Below, in pieces: positions 48,471 to 60,747 of a DNA stretch of 64,000 nt. The translations under genes were made by a program, and so were the position numbers. The stretch's first letter is position 1. Every line of letters starts with the position of its first letter. The DNA is from Saksenaea vasiformis B4078. Lineage: Eukaryota; Mucoromycota; Mucoromycetes; Mucorales; Saksenaeaceae. Where the stretch lies: NCBI GenBank assembly GCA_000697055.1, contig JNDT01001676.1, forward strand, positions 124,001-188,000, given 5' to 3'. The notes beneath the pieces were generated by a model. It was not told the DNA's origin. It was given only the letters and a program-made list of their open reading frames with translations, and did not search any database.

Positions 48471-51400
48471 CTACAGTTTGTAACGTTCAGGACAGAATCG
48501 AGATCAGAAAAAAAGGTGACAGGTTATGTATGTAGAGTTGTATATTCCGTTATTGTACGTAGTCCACACAGAAAGAAGTAAAGAGGCAAAGGTAAGTAAA
48601 AGAAAAAAAAAGCTTATTTACTAAGAGGAGAACGGGGTGGAAGGGGGCGGTCGCGCAAAAATTTCATCACCCGTAGCACGAAGCGGAGGGTCTTTGGCCA
48701 TACATGGCAACAACCGTTAGCAACAGAAAAAATCTTAGAGTCATGGCTATCTTCACGTGCGCCAGTAGAAGCGAGAGAAGGGGGGTGCGGACGGCGAAGG
48801 GGTTACGAGAAAGGGGGTTAGCGGGAGGGCTTCCTGCTTAGTTTATCGATGGATAGAAAACAGCGCGGTTCCCCGAAATGGCAAGTTCGCACTGGGGAGT
48901 TTTCTAGTCTCGTGTTTTTAGGCTCCATTTGCTCGTTGAACTTGAATGTGGAAAACGCCGATGAAGGGATACGATCGAGAAAACATGATCGGAAAAACCA
49001 ACGGATCCTCTTGCAGATTTAGGAATCTCCGGGGTTCCTTAAAGCATATGCACAGATTACCACACCACTTTATAAACCAACCAATCGATACCAACGAAAA
49101 CGAGAAAACATGCATGAGGATTTGCACGGGAAAAAAAAAGGCCCTACTCACAAGTCAAAACCCAACCGCCTTTTTGATGCTAGCAAGAGCGTCACACGAG
49201 ACAATCAAAATGTTCTGGGGTCGAATACAATAGGAGTAGATCATTTTTCGGAAACAAACATAAAGCTGCATTACTCTAGTAAAAAAACAAAACATGTGCA
49301 TGCCAAGAAGCACATAACCAAAGTGCTCCATTTTTTGACAAATTTCATCTTATCACGGCGACTTCCCGAACTTCATGCAGCCCAAAAATTCTTATTTTAT
49401 TCTAGACACATCATAAGAACAGGAAGGAGAAGAAAAAAAAATTCAAGTACACGTTCCGACTGGAGGATAGACCACCGCTGGCAAAGACCAAACTTCACGA
49501 CCGAAGCGCTAGTCAATAGGACAGGATAGCCATCGTCCTTGCCGTGAGCGCTGTGTCGTCAAGGTAACAGCCGTATATCAGGATTGCTTTCCCGGAAGTG
49601 TTAGTAGACTGTTCGCAGTGAGCTACGTTTGTGGCACCCACCGTCCATGAGGTTGGTAACAAAAGCTTATTCCAAGTGGTGCCCCTTTCTTGTACAACTC
49701 ATCATTACGTTATAATGCCGAATATTCAACATCATTTAGCATGACGACCACGATATTCTCCACAACTCCTGAAGAATGCCATGTGGAAGTGTTTTATGTG
49801 GCTAGCAATTGACACTGAATTATGCTAGAGACAGATAGAGGCATTTTTGTTCTGCACGTATACATTTTCTTACAGAAGCATTCAAGAGGCGGATTGCGTA
49901 CACAAGAATGAGCCTGCGGGTGCAGGTAGAGGAGTAACTCCTGACCTCGTTTGCTTGGGCTATGTCTTTTTCGAAATGGGAGATTAACGTGGTTGGCCCT
50001 CCCAAAGCGGGTCTACCTAAGAAAATTTAGCCAAGGTGGTGAAATGATTTGCCTTCGGATAGTCAAAGTTATCCGCTACAGTTCTTCCTTTTCCATGTAA
50101 TGTATGGGGTTATGTTGGGCATGTGCAAAGAGTCAGCAGAGGCATCAGAATTCTGAGGCATGCACCCTTAATTGGTGACACATGGCGCCCTGTATAGAGC
50201 TGGCTGCGATACAGGAATTACCTGTGGAATTCGAATGATCGATACAAACGTTTAAGAGATAATCAGGCGAAAAGTTGTATGAGACTTGGGAATTGCTTAT
50301 CTTAGGTATCATAGAGTTTAATTATCGTGATACATTGGGGTGATACAAGCAGCTGTCAGAGGATTATGCTACGCTGAACGGTTCACATCACCGATCAATA
50401 ACATGACCGCGTATGGAGTTAGGTTAAGCCAGTGTACGCTGGCAAGCTTGTCGAAGATGCAAAGCCGTCAGATATGTTGTTATTTCACCTCCGGTTATAT
50501 CGATCCACTTATGACCAATCTCTGCGAGGATCGATAGTTTGTTAAGAAGGTGACGAACTGGGGTAGGATAAAAAAAAAGGAGAGGCAATAAATTAACGTG
50601 TCTGCCTACCCAAGAAAACTACTCACGGCTATCCGTAGGAAGACAGCGCCATCGTTGGATGGCACGAAAAATACATCAAAATCAATTTGGTCGTGGCGAT
50701 TCAGCTACAGTGCACTCTTTGCAAAATGTCGTACCGTGTGACAGTAGGGTGGCAACTATCTTAGCAACAATTATAGAAGATCTCGAATTACCGAACTTTT
50801 CCTTAAACATTGTTAACAACGGGTTCATGAAATTTTCGGCAATGCGCAACTCGCCACGCTTCCGTGCGTCAAAATTATCAGTTGAACCGCTCTAGAATAT
50901 GGTAGATGGTGCTAGTCGCATGTTTACGTGAACCAAGGTAGATCACAGACCTTCTGCTGTCCCATTTTATTTTGAGCTCAAATTTAAGAAACCTGATCCA
51001 GATTCCTTAGTTCCAACGTTGGAAATCATGTCCGTCTTTACGATGGATGCTTAGGAAGATAAGCTCCACGCATGTTGCAATAGAGACCTCCAATGTTGCT
51101 GGAGTGTTCCCCGTAGTTCTCGCTCAGAAGTTCTGTAAGTGCAAAGCTATTTCTCACTCTAACAAACATGCAGTATCTAACAACTCACGATCTCCAGAAC
51201 AACGTAACGGACGGAAAAGGGCAATTGCTACGCAACAGACAGGGTTTTCCCAAAGGAAATGTGTCCACTTATTTTAGGAAAACCTTCTCGGATGCGCGAT
51301 ACACGGAACTTTTGTAAGTCTTGACAGCGTTGAGTGTGTTGTCGCACTCAAAGGAAGAGAGAAATGGAATATCCGTACTCATTCAGGGAGGAAATTCCAG

Positions 51401-53798
51401 GGCTGAAACATGCTGTCGGCCATTTTTGTGCTGGCCTCATTGCTGCTAGCTGGACTTGTTTTCATGCTACACTAACGGATTCGCATTCAAGAAAACCTGA
51501 AATTGTGCTAAGGAAGGGATGGACTATGTGGTCGTTGGCACACAAGTTAGCGACGAACTCGTACTCTACTTTATCAAGTTCGTCCCTTCGGTAGAGATAA
51601 AATCCGTTTAGAGTAGCGTCGATATTCCTTTATAATGCTTAAATGCAGCGGTAATTAGATGTCAGTTGCTAACCCCAGCCAATTCTGCCACACGGTAGGA
51701 CTTACACCACTCTTTGACTTGCAGGGCAGATAAGAGGACATTTCTAGGAACGGGGAACCAGTGGTGCTAATGCAAAGTAATTTCAGATTGACACAAAGTC
51801 ATATGGGAGATCCTTATTATTTTTAAGCCCTGAGTAATCAGCTTTTCATATGAACAGTGCACGTCTAGGTATGGTTACGTTCAGAGGATTCTATACAGCC
51901 ACATGAGTGCTTCCTTGGTCAGTGCTGGTGGTCGGGCCATCTATTGCAACCGCCAGGAATACAGCGACAGCAGATCAGGGAATTTGATCGACTTCCCAGG
52001 TCAATGTACCACGGGAACCACATGATGTGATAGCACAAACTTCCAAGAGACGACAAGAGCCGATTCTTCCGCACCATGATGGAATGAAGTATGATTACAG
52101 ACAAACTACCAACATAATGGCTTATGCAGTAGCCGTTTCTTTTTTTCCGCATGGGTCTTCCTTTTTCCCTAGAAGGAGCATTTTGCACGATATTCAACCA
52201 GCGGGGGAACAAACAAAAAGCATGGTGGCACTGAAGCCAAAATAAAGTTACACGGGACATTATTAAACGTGCAACCTGTTGTACAGGATTTGAAAGGGAT
52301 CCCATAAACAAGATACACAATTAATATCAAGAGATGCAAAAGTACGTGAAAAACGTTGTGCATAGAAATCATGTTGATCATACACTTTTTCTGGAGATGA
52401 TGTTCATTGTACTTGCATGCTTATTTGCTCACCTGGAAGTTCAGCCCCAAAAAATGTAAGCAGAGTGATCATCACTATGTTACTGAAGCTTACAAATGTT
52501 TGGTCTCATGCACAGGCACAAAAAGATCACGAGTATGCCTTGCATGACATGAATATAAACAGTTGCAAGAATATCAAATGTTCCAAATTATAGGATTTTC
52601 CCTATGACGTTGTATCCATTTGAAAAGTATTTAGCGTTGTTTCCAAATGAACTCTGGGCTTGAAGCAGGTCTTTATACATTCATTCAATGCTATAACTGT
52701 TGAATTTATTAGCCACGAATTCCTTTTTTACGCTGTTCGAATAAATCCTGCATCCATTGGAGGGCCAAGCTCACGGTACTCTGGCAAAAAATTCATGAAG
52801 TAACAGCTTACGCTCAATTTTCCTTGATGGACGCAAGATCTATTCAGAATAGCGTAGAAAGGAATTCAGTAAACAGTATGTACAATATTTTTGCTTATAT
52901 CTACAGTCCAGCTGCAGCAGTATCCCTAACAACCTATCTTCAAGGGATAGTTTCTTTTTTTCTTCTTCTACGGCATGGTGTAAACGTGACAAATGCAACG
53001 GAATCTCTATTTCACTTACCTGTTGCTTTTGAGCAGGTACACTTCGAAAGGCGGAATACCACGACCTTTTATAAGTATGGTGCAAACACTAGATTCGGTT
53101 ATATATTAGCATTTTAAATATACGGTAGTCTAGTAGTTTCTTCTTTGTCGGGGTAAACCAGAGTTTCATATGCCCCATGGTGACACTGACCGAACTTTAC
53201 TGCAGGGTTTCTCTTTAAACGAACGGTTTCTATCTTAACTCCTTGTTTGTGCAGAATACTGGACAGGAACTGATACCCGTACAAAAATACACATAAATGT
53301 GTATTTTTGTGCTTTGCTGATTTCTACGACGGTCTGGGTTGAAGTTTTTTGCAAATGCAGGATCTTCTCTCGGTCGGAGTATGATGGATAAACATGAAAT
53401 ATCCGCGCACCTTTTCAACGTTCTAACAGATACAACGAACAACACAACCATTCGGCCTAAGAATGCATATATAGGGTAGAGACGTACAATATAGGACAAT
53501 CTGTGAACTTTGAAATACTCACCGTCAGCGTACTCAGCGAGTTTCGACTACACTACTCTAGGGTGAACTTAACGAGCCAGAAAAGAGGAAGTGAATATAC
53601 TATGCCATTCTTCTATTGGTTCCGGTGCTTATAGGTTCATGGATGCAATATCTATAATCTTTAGCGTAGTGTATAGCATTTAATTCCATGTAGATCGAAA
53701 GCAGGGTCAGGTCAAAAAGGGGAGTTGGAAAAAAAATAAGAAAGCTTGTGGGTCCTGACACTTTTTTTTGTTTTTTTGTTTGCTTTGTTCTTCTGGAG
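48471..53798. other. Large intergenic region, no gene recognised
   Basis: About 5.3 kb between two divergent genes. I checked frames on both strands, including 49110-49529 and 51919-52320, and found no motif, no phase-matched splice chain and no repeat partner that I could trust. Only a hairpin at 53281-53310 stands out. It may hold decayed elements too old to recognise. Confidence 0.4.
53281..53310. repeat. Perfect 30-bp palindrome
   Basis: Two 14-bp arms, ACAAAAATACACAT and its exact reverse complement, with a 2-bp AA spacer. It can form a tight hairpin. No gene is attached to it. Confidence 0.9.
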
Positions 53799-56122
53799 AT
53801 GGCGACAACTACAACACTCATCGAATTATGTACACCACCTGTGCCAGGAGAAACACACAAATATTACGGCCATGCTCACAACAACTTTATAAAGTTACCC
53901 CATTTAGCACCTTTAACTCCATCTACCGGTTCTCTCCCGCTCGAGAAAAACAAGGGGCAGAAGAAGAAACAGCAACCTCAGCGAACACTTCATTCAATTG
54001 CCTCCACCGGAGACTTGAATTTCCTTCAATACATTTTGCAATTGATACCCGATCCGCTCAAAGCAGTGAATGAGCACCATCCTGCTACCGGCCTGACTCC
54101 GCTGCACTTTGCTGCATCTCGGGGACATATTGAAGTCGCACGTTGCTTGATTGAAGAATATCAAGTCTCTATTGATGCGAGAGACAAGGAGGGTGAAGTA
54201 AGGAGAATCCTTTTTCTCGTGGTTTATTTAATCTTCCCTGATAGACCGCGCTTCTCAAAGCTGCCTATGGTGGCCATTATCATATGGTACAGTATCTGTT
54301 GCGGAAAAAAGCAAATATCCATCAGAAAGACAAAGATGGCTGGACAGCTTTGCATAATGCCTGTTCAAAATCTTGTCTGCCTATTGTCCGACTACTTGTT
54401 GAACACGGTGCTCGTGTTGATGGTCGAAGTAAAATGGGACATACTCCCCTGAGTAAGTTTCGGCAGTGAAAAACCAAGCATATGCCTGTACCCTGACTTC
54501 CATTTTTGTCTTTCATTTGGGTACTAGTCAATGCAGCGTCCAAGGGTCATATGTCAATCGTTGAATACCTATTGGACGAGGCGCATGCAAATCCCTTGCT
54601 CAAAAACAATTTCAGCGAAGCAGCTTACGATGTCAGTGCAGCAGCTGGTAAATCTTATATCTGTGAAATGCTAGAGAAAGCCGGTAGAAAATGGTGGGAT
54701 ATGCATCAATTTGATGGTAAGTCTGTACAACGACAATAGCAAAGAAAAATCCTCTCATGCAAGGTTATTGTTATTGTTATTATTATTTTCAAGCAACTGG
54801 AATCCCGCCTGGAAATGTCTATGATTTATTAGAGTTCCATGTCACAGTGATGGTAGTACTCCATGAAAATCAGCGATGTACTTCCATCTTTGGACTATCT
54901 CGACCTCAGTTTAGCCCGACCGCACTTACGAAACATGATACGCGAGGACCATGGTCTCGTCATCCGTCCGGTGTTCGCTGTTCCAAGGATGAGGTTGAAT
55001 TGCCGACAGATCCAACTACCCGAAACGGTACCAACTGGTTCTGGCTAACAGACTGGCAGATTGACTATAGCGATCCACGCGTTGATCCTACCTCTGGTTG
55101 GCAGTATTCTCGTTCCTTTGAGGACAAAGATGAGATGTGGACACCAGTTGCGCCTACAAGTGGCCACAGTTGGGTGAGACGACGTCGATGGGTCAGAGTG
55201 ATGAAACGCCGCATGGATCTGCGTGAAGGAAGCTATAGAGGAATAGGAGGGGAGAACATGATTATGGAAAACGGAAATGATTACCTCTATCAAGCAGAAG
55301 AAATGGTCCAGAATATTAGGCAGGAGGAATCAGATGCACAGCCTACTATTCAACACCTCACAATGGAGTTGCGAAGCTACGAAGAAGCATTACAAGTACT
55401 CCGCGCTGGTATCAAAGGTAAAACAGTAATCGAGACGAGGTAACAGTTGCTAAAATGTGGAGAATCCTATAGTGGACCATAATCAGCATCGCAAGCACCG
55501 AGCTTCTGATTTGGCGAAGTTGTACCATGCTCATATTGAGAAACTCAACACACAGATCCTGCCTGCTGCATCGAAACTATCAACGCCCATTACATCACCA
55601 CCAACACAACAGAATCCCGAACTGGTGCGTGAACTGGGTTTTGTGCGTTCCACCCAGGGCCCACCCACGCCGATTCCGGAACCAACGGTAGCGGACTTCG
55701 ACACCAACCCATGGTCGCGTGATGCTGCGCCCGAATTCGCATGGACACCTTTGCAGAACGAAAGCTCAAGCATCAACCAAATCGACCTTATTGGCCATGG
55801 TGGACAGGACCCTCGTCAGCAGCCCTCTTCACAGTCAGTAGACACAACAGAACAAGGTCCAAGAACATTTGCGTGGGAATCGGATGCAGAAGCCAAGGAA
55901 TGTCGACGTTGCGCTCGCCGGTTTGGCCTGATTGTCCGTCGTCACCATTGTCGCCGCTGCGGTTTGATCGTGTGTGATCGATGTTCAGCGTCCAGGACAT
56001 ACTTGTCACCTGATCAAGTTCTGCAAGATCCAAGAGCGCCGTCTGAATCTTTGGAGGCGCTGGCATCTCAGCATCAACGCGTCTGCGACAAATGCTATGC
56101 TGATTTAGGCTTAAGCGCCTAG
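53799..56122 (+). CDS. Ankyrin - dysferlin-like - FYVE protein
   Basis: Exons 53799-54197, 54245-54452, 54528-54716, 54794-55417, 55473-56122; 689 residues. N-terminal five to six ankyrin repeats (about 65-260: TLHSIASTGDLNFLQYIL, GLTPLHFAASRGHIEVARCL, DGWTALHNACSKSCLPIVRL, MGHTPLINAASKGHMSIVEY). A middle dysferlin/Pex24-like segment (about 295-400): ENQR, NWFWLTDWQIDYSDP, WQYSRSFED, HSWVRRRRWVRVMKRRMD. C-terminal FYVE finger (about 620-685): WESDAEAKECRRCARRF, then RRHHCRRCG, VCDRCS and CDKC, with the PI3P-binding RRHHCRRCG intact. The set suggests an endosomal or vacuolar membrane adaptor. Frames inside exons 2 and 4 show shadow ORFs, but only this chain keeps the domains. Start chosen at the ATG giving MATTTTLIE; an upstream in-frame ATG at 53748 would add an unlikely Phe/Cys-rich stretch. 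Confidence 0.92.
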
Positions 56123-56733
56123 ATAAGCTTTATAACCCATATGATTCCCCTCTCCTTTTCCCTTAACTCGTTTTCTTTATGTACACGTACCTAAGTAAAA
56201 TATCACACGAATAATAATGGTCTCTCTGTTTGGAGCTAGAAAGATCCAAACGTTATTATTACTATTATTATTACCATCATTTTTAAAATAAATCAACATT
56301 TCATAACATGAAAAACATATCTAATTTTTCCATGTTACTGGTTTTCATAATAACACTTGTACATAAAGTGATAGACAAGTGCAGAGAATGCAAGTAACAG
56401 TAACCAAGCTCAAATATGTACCTGAAGCCAAAAAAGGAAATATAAAGAAAATGGCATTAAAGATTAAAATTGCTCGTAGCACAGTGCTTAGATTAGTTGA
56501 CAAAACAGATGCAAGCGCAACAACGATGAGATACGTTGTTAATATTTGTTATGTTTCGGAAACAGAGGCAGGCAAAAGCCGACAGATGAAATAGGTAGTT
56601 CGTTTACGATGGATCCAAAACAAGAAAAATAAGCATCGTTTGTTTTCAACAAGGCAAGTGTTTTTATTTTTATTTTTATTAAACAACTGTTTTTTTTTTT
56701 ACTTTACTTTTTTTCTCTTTCTTACCCGGAAAA
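56123..56733. other. Intergenic
   Basis: Between two plus-strand genes. Contains TAT/TTA triplet repeats near 56250-56275, A/T runs and a T run at 56690-56700. The frame at 56379-56594 is not convincing. Confidence 0.45.
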
Positions 56734-59317
56734 ATGTCCACTGCTATGCTTTATGCACAGTCGACCAGACCGCAGCAACCGCAATGGTCGACTCACGCCT
56801 CTACAACCGCTATTGAAACATTACCGATTAAACGAATTGTTACTGTCCAAGAACTGGTACCTAATGTACAGACCACAAGAGGAGTACTGGTTATCCAGGA
56901 AAATAATGATGAAGACGAAGAGACGGAAGACGATGAAAAGGAAGAAAAGCAACAAAGTTTAAGGCAATTAAGGAAACCGTTACCGAAGATCCCAACTACT
57001 AGCCAGCGCCACGGTAGTATGTTGTCACCTTCCATGGTGCGAGAATTATCTGATTCTCTTCCTTGGGAACGTCGTGTAGCTAGTTTAGAGCCCATCGTAG
57101 AAGATCAAGATAGTGAATCCAACTGCGAACCGGACTCTCCCGTACTAGAACCTAGTGAAGATGGAACAGAAAATGAAGCTTCTTCTCCTGCCCTGAATAG
57201 TCCGCCCGTTATTCGACATTATCAATCTGCTGATGGCTGGCGATGGAGCACAACTACGACACAGGAGGACCACATCCAGACGGAGTTCAACGAAACCCAT
57301 TCAGCAGGCATCATACCAAGCGCAGACGAAGCAAAATCAATCCCACCAGTGTCAAGTCTCGAAGAAGTGATGGACGCTGGTCTGGAAAATCAAAATCTCC
57401 AGAGCAAGGAAGAAATCAATCCTGGCAGTGACGAGCACCACGCGTCAGGCAGCTGCCCATCAGACAACCAGTCGGTGCGTTCCCAAGATCCAGCTCTGCC
57501 CGTGGGCTCAGATTCCATTCTCTCCTCTGAGCAAAATAATACCAATGATGTTCTATCTGCAAGTGGAAACGAGATGACACTCCGCCGTCGCGCATCCAAA
57601 GAATTGGCTATCACCCAAGTAGAAGAAGAAGAAGAGGAAGAAGAGGAACAAGAGATCAAGGCTATAGGCACGGATAACTACGATGAAAACGGATTCACCA
57701 CACCCATTGCATTCGTTTTGCAGCAACAACAACAGGAACGAGAGAGACCCTCTGCGTCGCTATGCAGCTCTTCTTCTGTTTGCCTGTCCTCTAACATGTC
57801 GCCAGTGAGCACGGAGGAAGTATCAGCTGATCCATTATTCTCGCGCTGGGGTTCTACGAATTCTTCACGGTTATGTCAATGTACACGTACCGATAGCCAT
57901 GAAGCAGGATGTATTTTTGCCATCCGTACGCCAACATCACCAACTGCCGGTGAAAAACCGCCAATACATCTCCATTCTTCTCTATCCACGCCAGTCAGTG
58001 CTGGATCGGATGGCCCGGCCGCTATGTCTCGACTGAATATCGCATCATTTAGTTTAACTCATGATAAAGATGCCATCAAGACATATCGCCGGATGGCTGC
58101 GAAAACTAACGACAAAGATGTCCAGATGACATACGCCAACTATCTACTAGACGTTGCACAATTGTACGAGGATAAACCGGTACCTCAAAACGCGACCCGA
58201 TCCACGACAAGACGCCGGTTGTTGCAAGAAGCTGAATATTGGATCGATCGACTAGCCAAAGCTGGCAAGGCTGAAGCATTGCTGATCAAGGGTCGCTGGC
58301 TTTTAGCAGGTGCAGAAAGTGGATGTGTAAGCGACGCTTACCAACGCACCCAGCCCACCAAAGCGGCGCGATGTTTCCAAGCTGCGGCCAAGGCAGGTTG
58401 TGTAGAAGCCCAGTACGAATTAGCACGGTACTGGAAACAACGCGACGAGATGACCAAAGCTGTACGGTGCTACAAAGTGGCAGCATCGAAAGGCCATACC
58501 TTGGCAGCTTATGTAAGAGCATACCGTGAATACAGAAAGAAAATAGAATAGTAACTGAAAGAGGGAATAGAAAATGGCTAGGATCCTACTTCGCGGTCAG
58601 CTGAACCAGAAAAAGAACATCAAGGATGGACTGGCGTATCTCCAGGAAGCAGCAGACAGCAAAGGAGCTGAAAGTGCTGAGCCCGCATTTGTCCTAAGTT
58701 GTGTTTATTCGGATGATCTAGAACGTATTGGCTTGACAAGGGATAGCATGGCGTCGCAAAAGAATGTAGCTCTGGCTGTACATTACCTCCAGAAGGCTGA
58801 GCGTCTCGGTTTTCCAGCTGCGATGTATCAGCTTGGATTAGTACATCAGCAAGGCTTGCTGGGTTACTCTCCCGATGCCGCTCAGGCTTTTCACTATTTT
58901 GCAAGGGCTGCCGAGAACGGCTACGAACCAGCCATGCTTTCGCTGTCGGGTATGTATGCTCAAGGCATCCAAGGGTTCCTCTTACCTCATCCCGAGATGG
59001 CGTTTAAATGGTGCCAGCGAGCAGCTGACAAGGGTCTGGCGCAAGCTGAATACATGCTGGGGTAAGAGAGACAAATAGATGTGACCAAGCGTAATCTTTT
59101 TGTTGACCTGTCGGCATCTTTCTTTTTTAGCATGTGCTACGAAACTGGTAATGGCGTTGCACCGGATTATGCACGCGCGCTTGAGTACTTTGGCAAAGCT
59201 GCATCCAAAGGCTATGCTCTTGCCGAAGAAAAGTTGAACCTTCCAAGCACCAAAACCCAAACTTCTATGGCTCCAACGCAAGACCGTCTCGAATCATCCA
59301 ATTGTTTTATCATGTAG
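56734..59317 (+). CDS. Chitin synthase activator, Chs4/Skt5-like (Sel1 repeats, CaaX end)
   Basis: Regulatory subunit that activates and localises chitin synthase III at the plasma membrane. Exons 56734-58512, 58571-59061, 59131-59317; 818 residues. The first half is disordered and acidic (Glu runs, Ser/Pro), with a short Gln run. From about residue 430 on come Sel1 (SLR) repeats: DKDVQMTYANYLLDVAQLYE, AGKAEALLIKGRWLLAGAES, AGCVEAQYELARYWKQRDEM, GHTLAAYKMARILLRGQL, LGFPAAMYQLGLVHQQGLLG, NGYEPAMLSLSGMYAQGIQG, GLAQAEYMLGMCYETGNG. The protein ends in Cys-Phe-Ile-Met, a CaaX box for prenylation, as in yeast Skt5. The splice TAT|AAA joins a Sel1 repeat across intron 1, proving that the stop at 58551 is intronic. 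The family is firm; the exact orthologue is not. Confidence 0.9.
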
Positions 59318-59749
59318 CATCGTTTCCTCCTCTATAAAGTAGCTGTTATAACTCCCTTGTATCTTATATATTTTTCCCCATATCCGTTACTATCCGTCAT
59401 ACAACCCTTTCTATCGTCCTATAAAATAATATTTTGTTTTAACGACACGTATACTTCGCACCCAGGAACGGAGCAAATACGCGCTCATTTTGTCATCCTG
59501 GTGTTCCCAGTTCCTATTCACATTGAAATTTACCATGTACCACAACGTCTTTTCTTTTGCTGATGGCATTGATAGCAGTTTTATGTGTGTCATGCCAAAT
59601 GAAAACCAAACAGTTAGTCAAGCAGGAATAAAAGGTAGAGGAGCGAGAATTGCTTGATAAAAGGTGAAAGGGAAGAATGGGAATGGAAAGAAAAAAAGGG
59701 GGGGGGGGGAGACGTGTGTCATGCTTTGATGCAAAATAGCACAAGTAGT
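59318..59749. other. Intergenic between convergent genes
   Basis: Contains a 12-nt G run at 59698-59709 after an A run. No gene seen. Confidence 0.5.
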
Positions 59750-60747
59750 TCATGCACCCGGTTTCGTCAATGCCAGCAAGCGACGATCGGTATAGCCAGA
59801 CTAAAATAAGTTCATGTATGAGACAACACTACCGTATCTTCTGTTATGCCCTTACACTCAATAAATCCTGTTCACGCGGCACTCTCATCTGCAGCATAGT
59901 TGTTCCTTTCATCGTCTGTCTCAAGATGCGTTTCAACGAATCATCGCCTTGGTGGCATGGCAAGTCAACAACTGGACAAAGAAGATGCATTGCAAATTAC
60001 TTACGATTCAAGAGACATTTCCACAACCCATCAAACCCTTTATACTGAAGTACCATTCCAGAAATCGAGTTGTCATTAAAAGACACACGAAGCCAGGTAA
60101 TCAAAGGCTCAATCGTAGCATCAGCTGTTTCCCGAGAATACGTCAGTAACATGTCTACGCCGTCATGCACAGGTACTTACGAGCTAGCTGAAAGTATAAC
60201 GTCCGATTGAACAACAAATGATTGACTTCCACGATGATTCCGCCTGTAGGAGCAGCCTCAACCGCGTTTGAGTTTGTTTCTGCTGCAGTACCCGACGCGT
60301 GATTGACACGACTGACAGAATAATATGTTTAAGAGGCAGATTACTAAAGAAAGAAAAAGGGCATACGTACAATTGCGAATCAGAGGAGCCCGTCGACGTC
60401 TGCGTGTTTCCCGCGGCGGCTGCAACGGCTGCAGCCACAAAGGCAGCCGTATTGGGATCTTGCGGAGGCAAAGAATGCTGAGGCTGGCCAGTTGAAGAGG
60501 TGTTGACCGCTGGGTATGAGTGTTGTTGCGAGGAACGTGGATCGGACAAAGGATGAGATGTCTGTGGTTGTTGTTGCTGTTGCTGTTGCTGCTGCTCTTG
60601 TTGTTGTTGTTGCTGTTGTTGTTGCTGTTGTTGTTGCTGCTGCTGTTGCTGCTGCATGGCCTGGCTGTTTACCAATGCATTCATTCCCTCGATTAGTTTT
60701 CGAACTTCAGCCAAATCGTGGGCTGCAGCTTCGGATACTCTATCCAT
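59750..60747 (-). CDS. Unrecognised poly-Q protein, five exons
   Basis: Model: 60371-60747, 60181-60311, 60005-60124, 59856-59971, 59750-59800; 264 residues. Phases match at all four introns (2, 1, 1, 0) and donors and acceptors are canonical, which is strong support for a real gene. The N-terminus is helical (SEAAAHDLAEVRKLIEGMNA), then about 35 residues mostly Gln, a Pro/Ser region and an Ala run. The C-terminal third is hydrophobic and structured: GGIIVEVNHLLFNRTLYFQL, ATIEPLITWLRVSFNDNSIS, KGFDGLWKCLLN and DDSLKRILRQTM. I do not recognise it. A nuclear transcription-related role is only suggested by the poly-Q. Stop at 59844 is an alternative if the last intron is not removed. The start Met at 60747 could also be 60762, and more 5' exons may exist. 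Confidence 0.65.
60580..60656. repeat. CAG/CAA (Gln) triplet repeat
   Basis: About 25 Gln codons in a row, mixed CAA and CAG, inside the first exon of the poly-Q gene on the minus strand. Confidence 0.9.

Noticed and set aside
49110..49529. 139-codon basic plus-strand frame
   Set aside because: Lys/His-rich text without motif, no TATA or splice context, single frame only.
50340..50537. Faint likeness to the end of a LINE reverse transcriptase
   Set aside because: Only a few residues (YG..L..L..MQ) fit; no catalytic YxDD motif nearby.
51919..52320. 133-codon minus-strand frame with hydrophobic text
   Set aside because: No recognisable family, and codon and composition look random.
56379..56594. 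71-codon basic frame before the Chs4-like gene
   Set aside because: Composition follows the A-rich sequence; no start context or homology seen.
59844..59855. Stop codon at 59844 as the end of the poly-Q gene
   Set aside because: A canonical GTAAGG donor just before it and an in-phase acceptor at 59801 give a better last exon; kept as an alternative.
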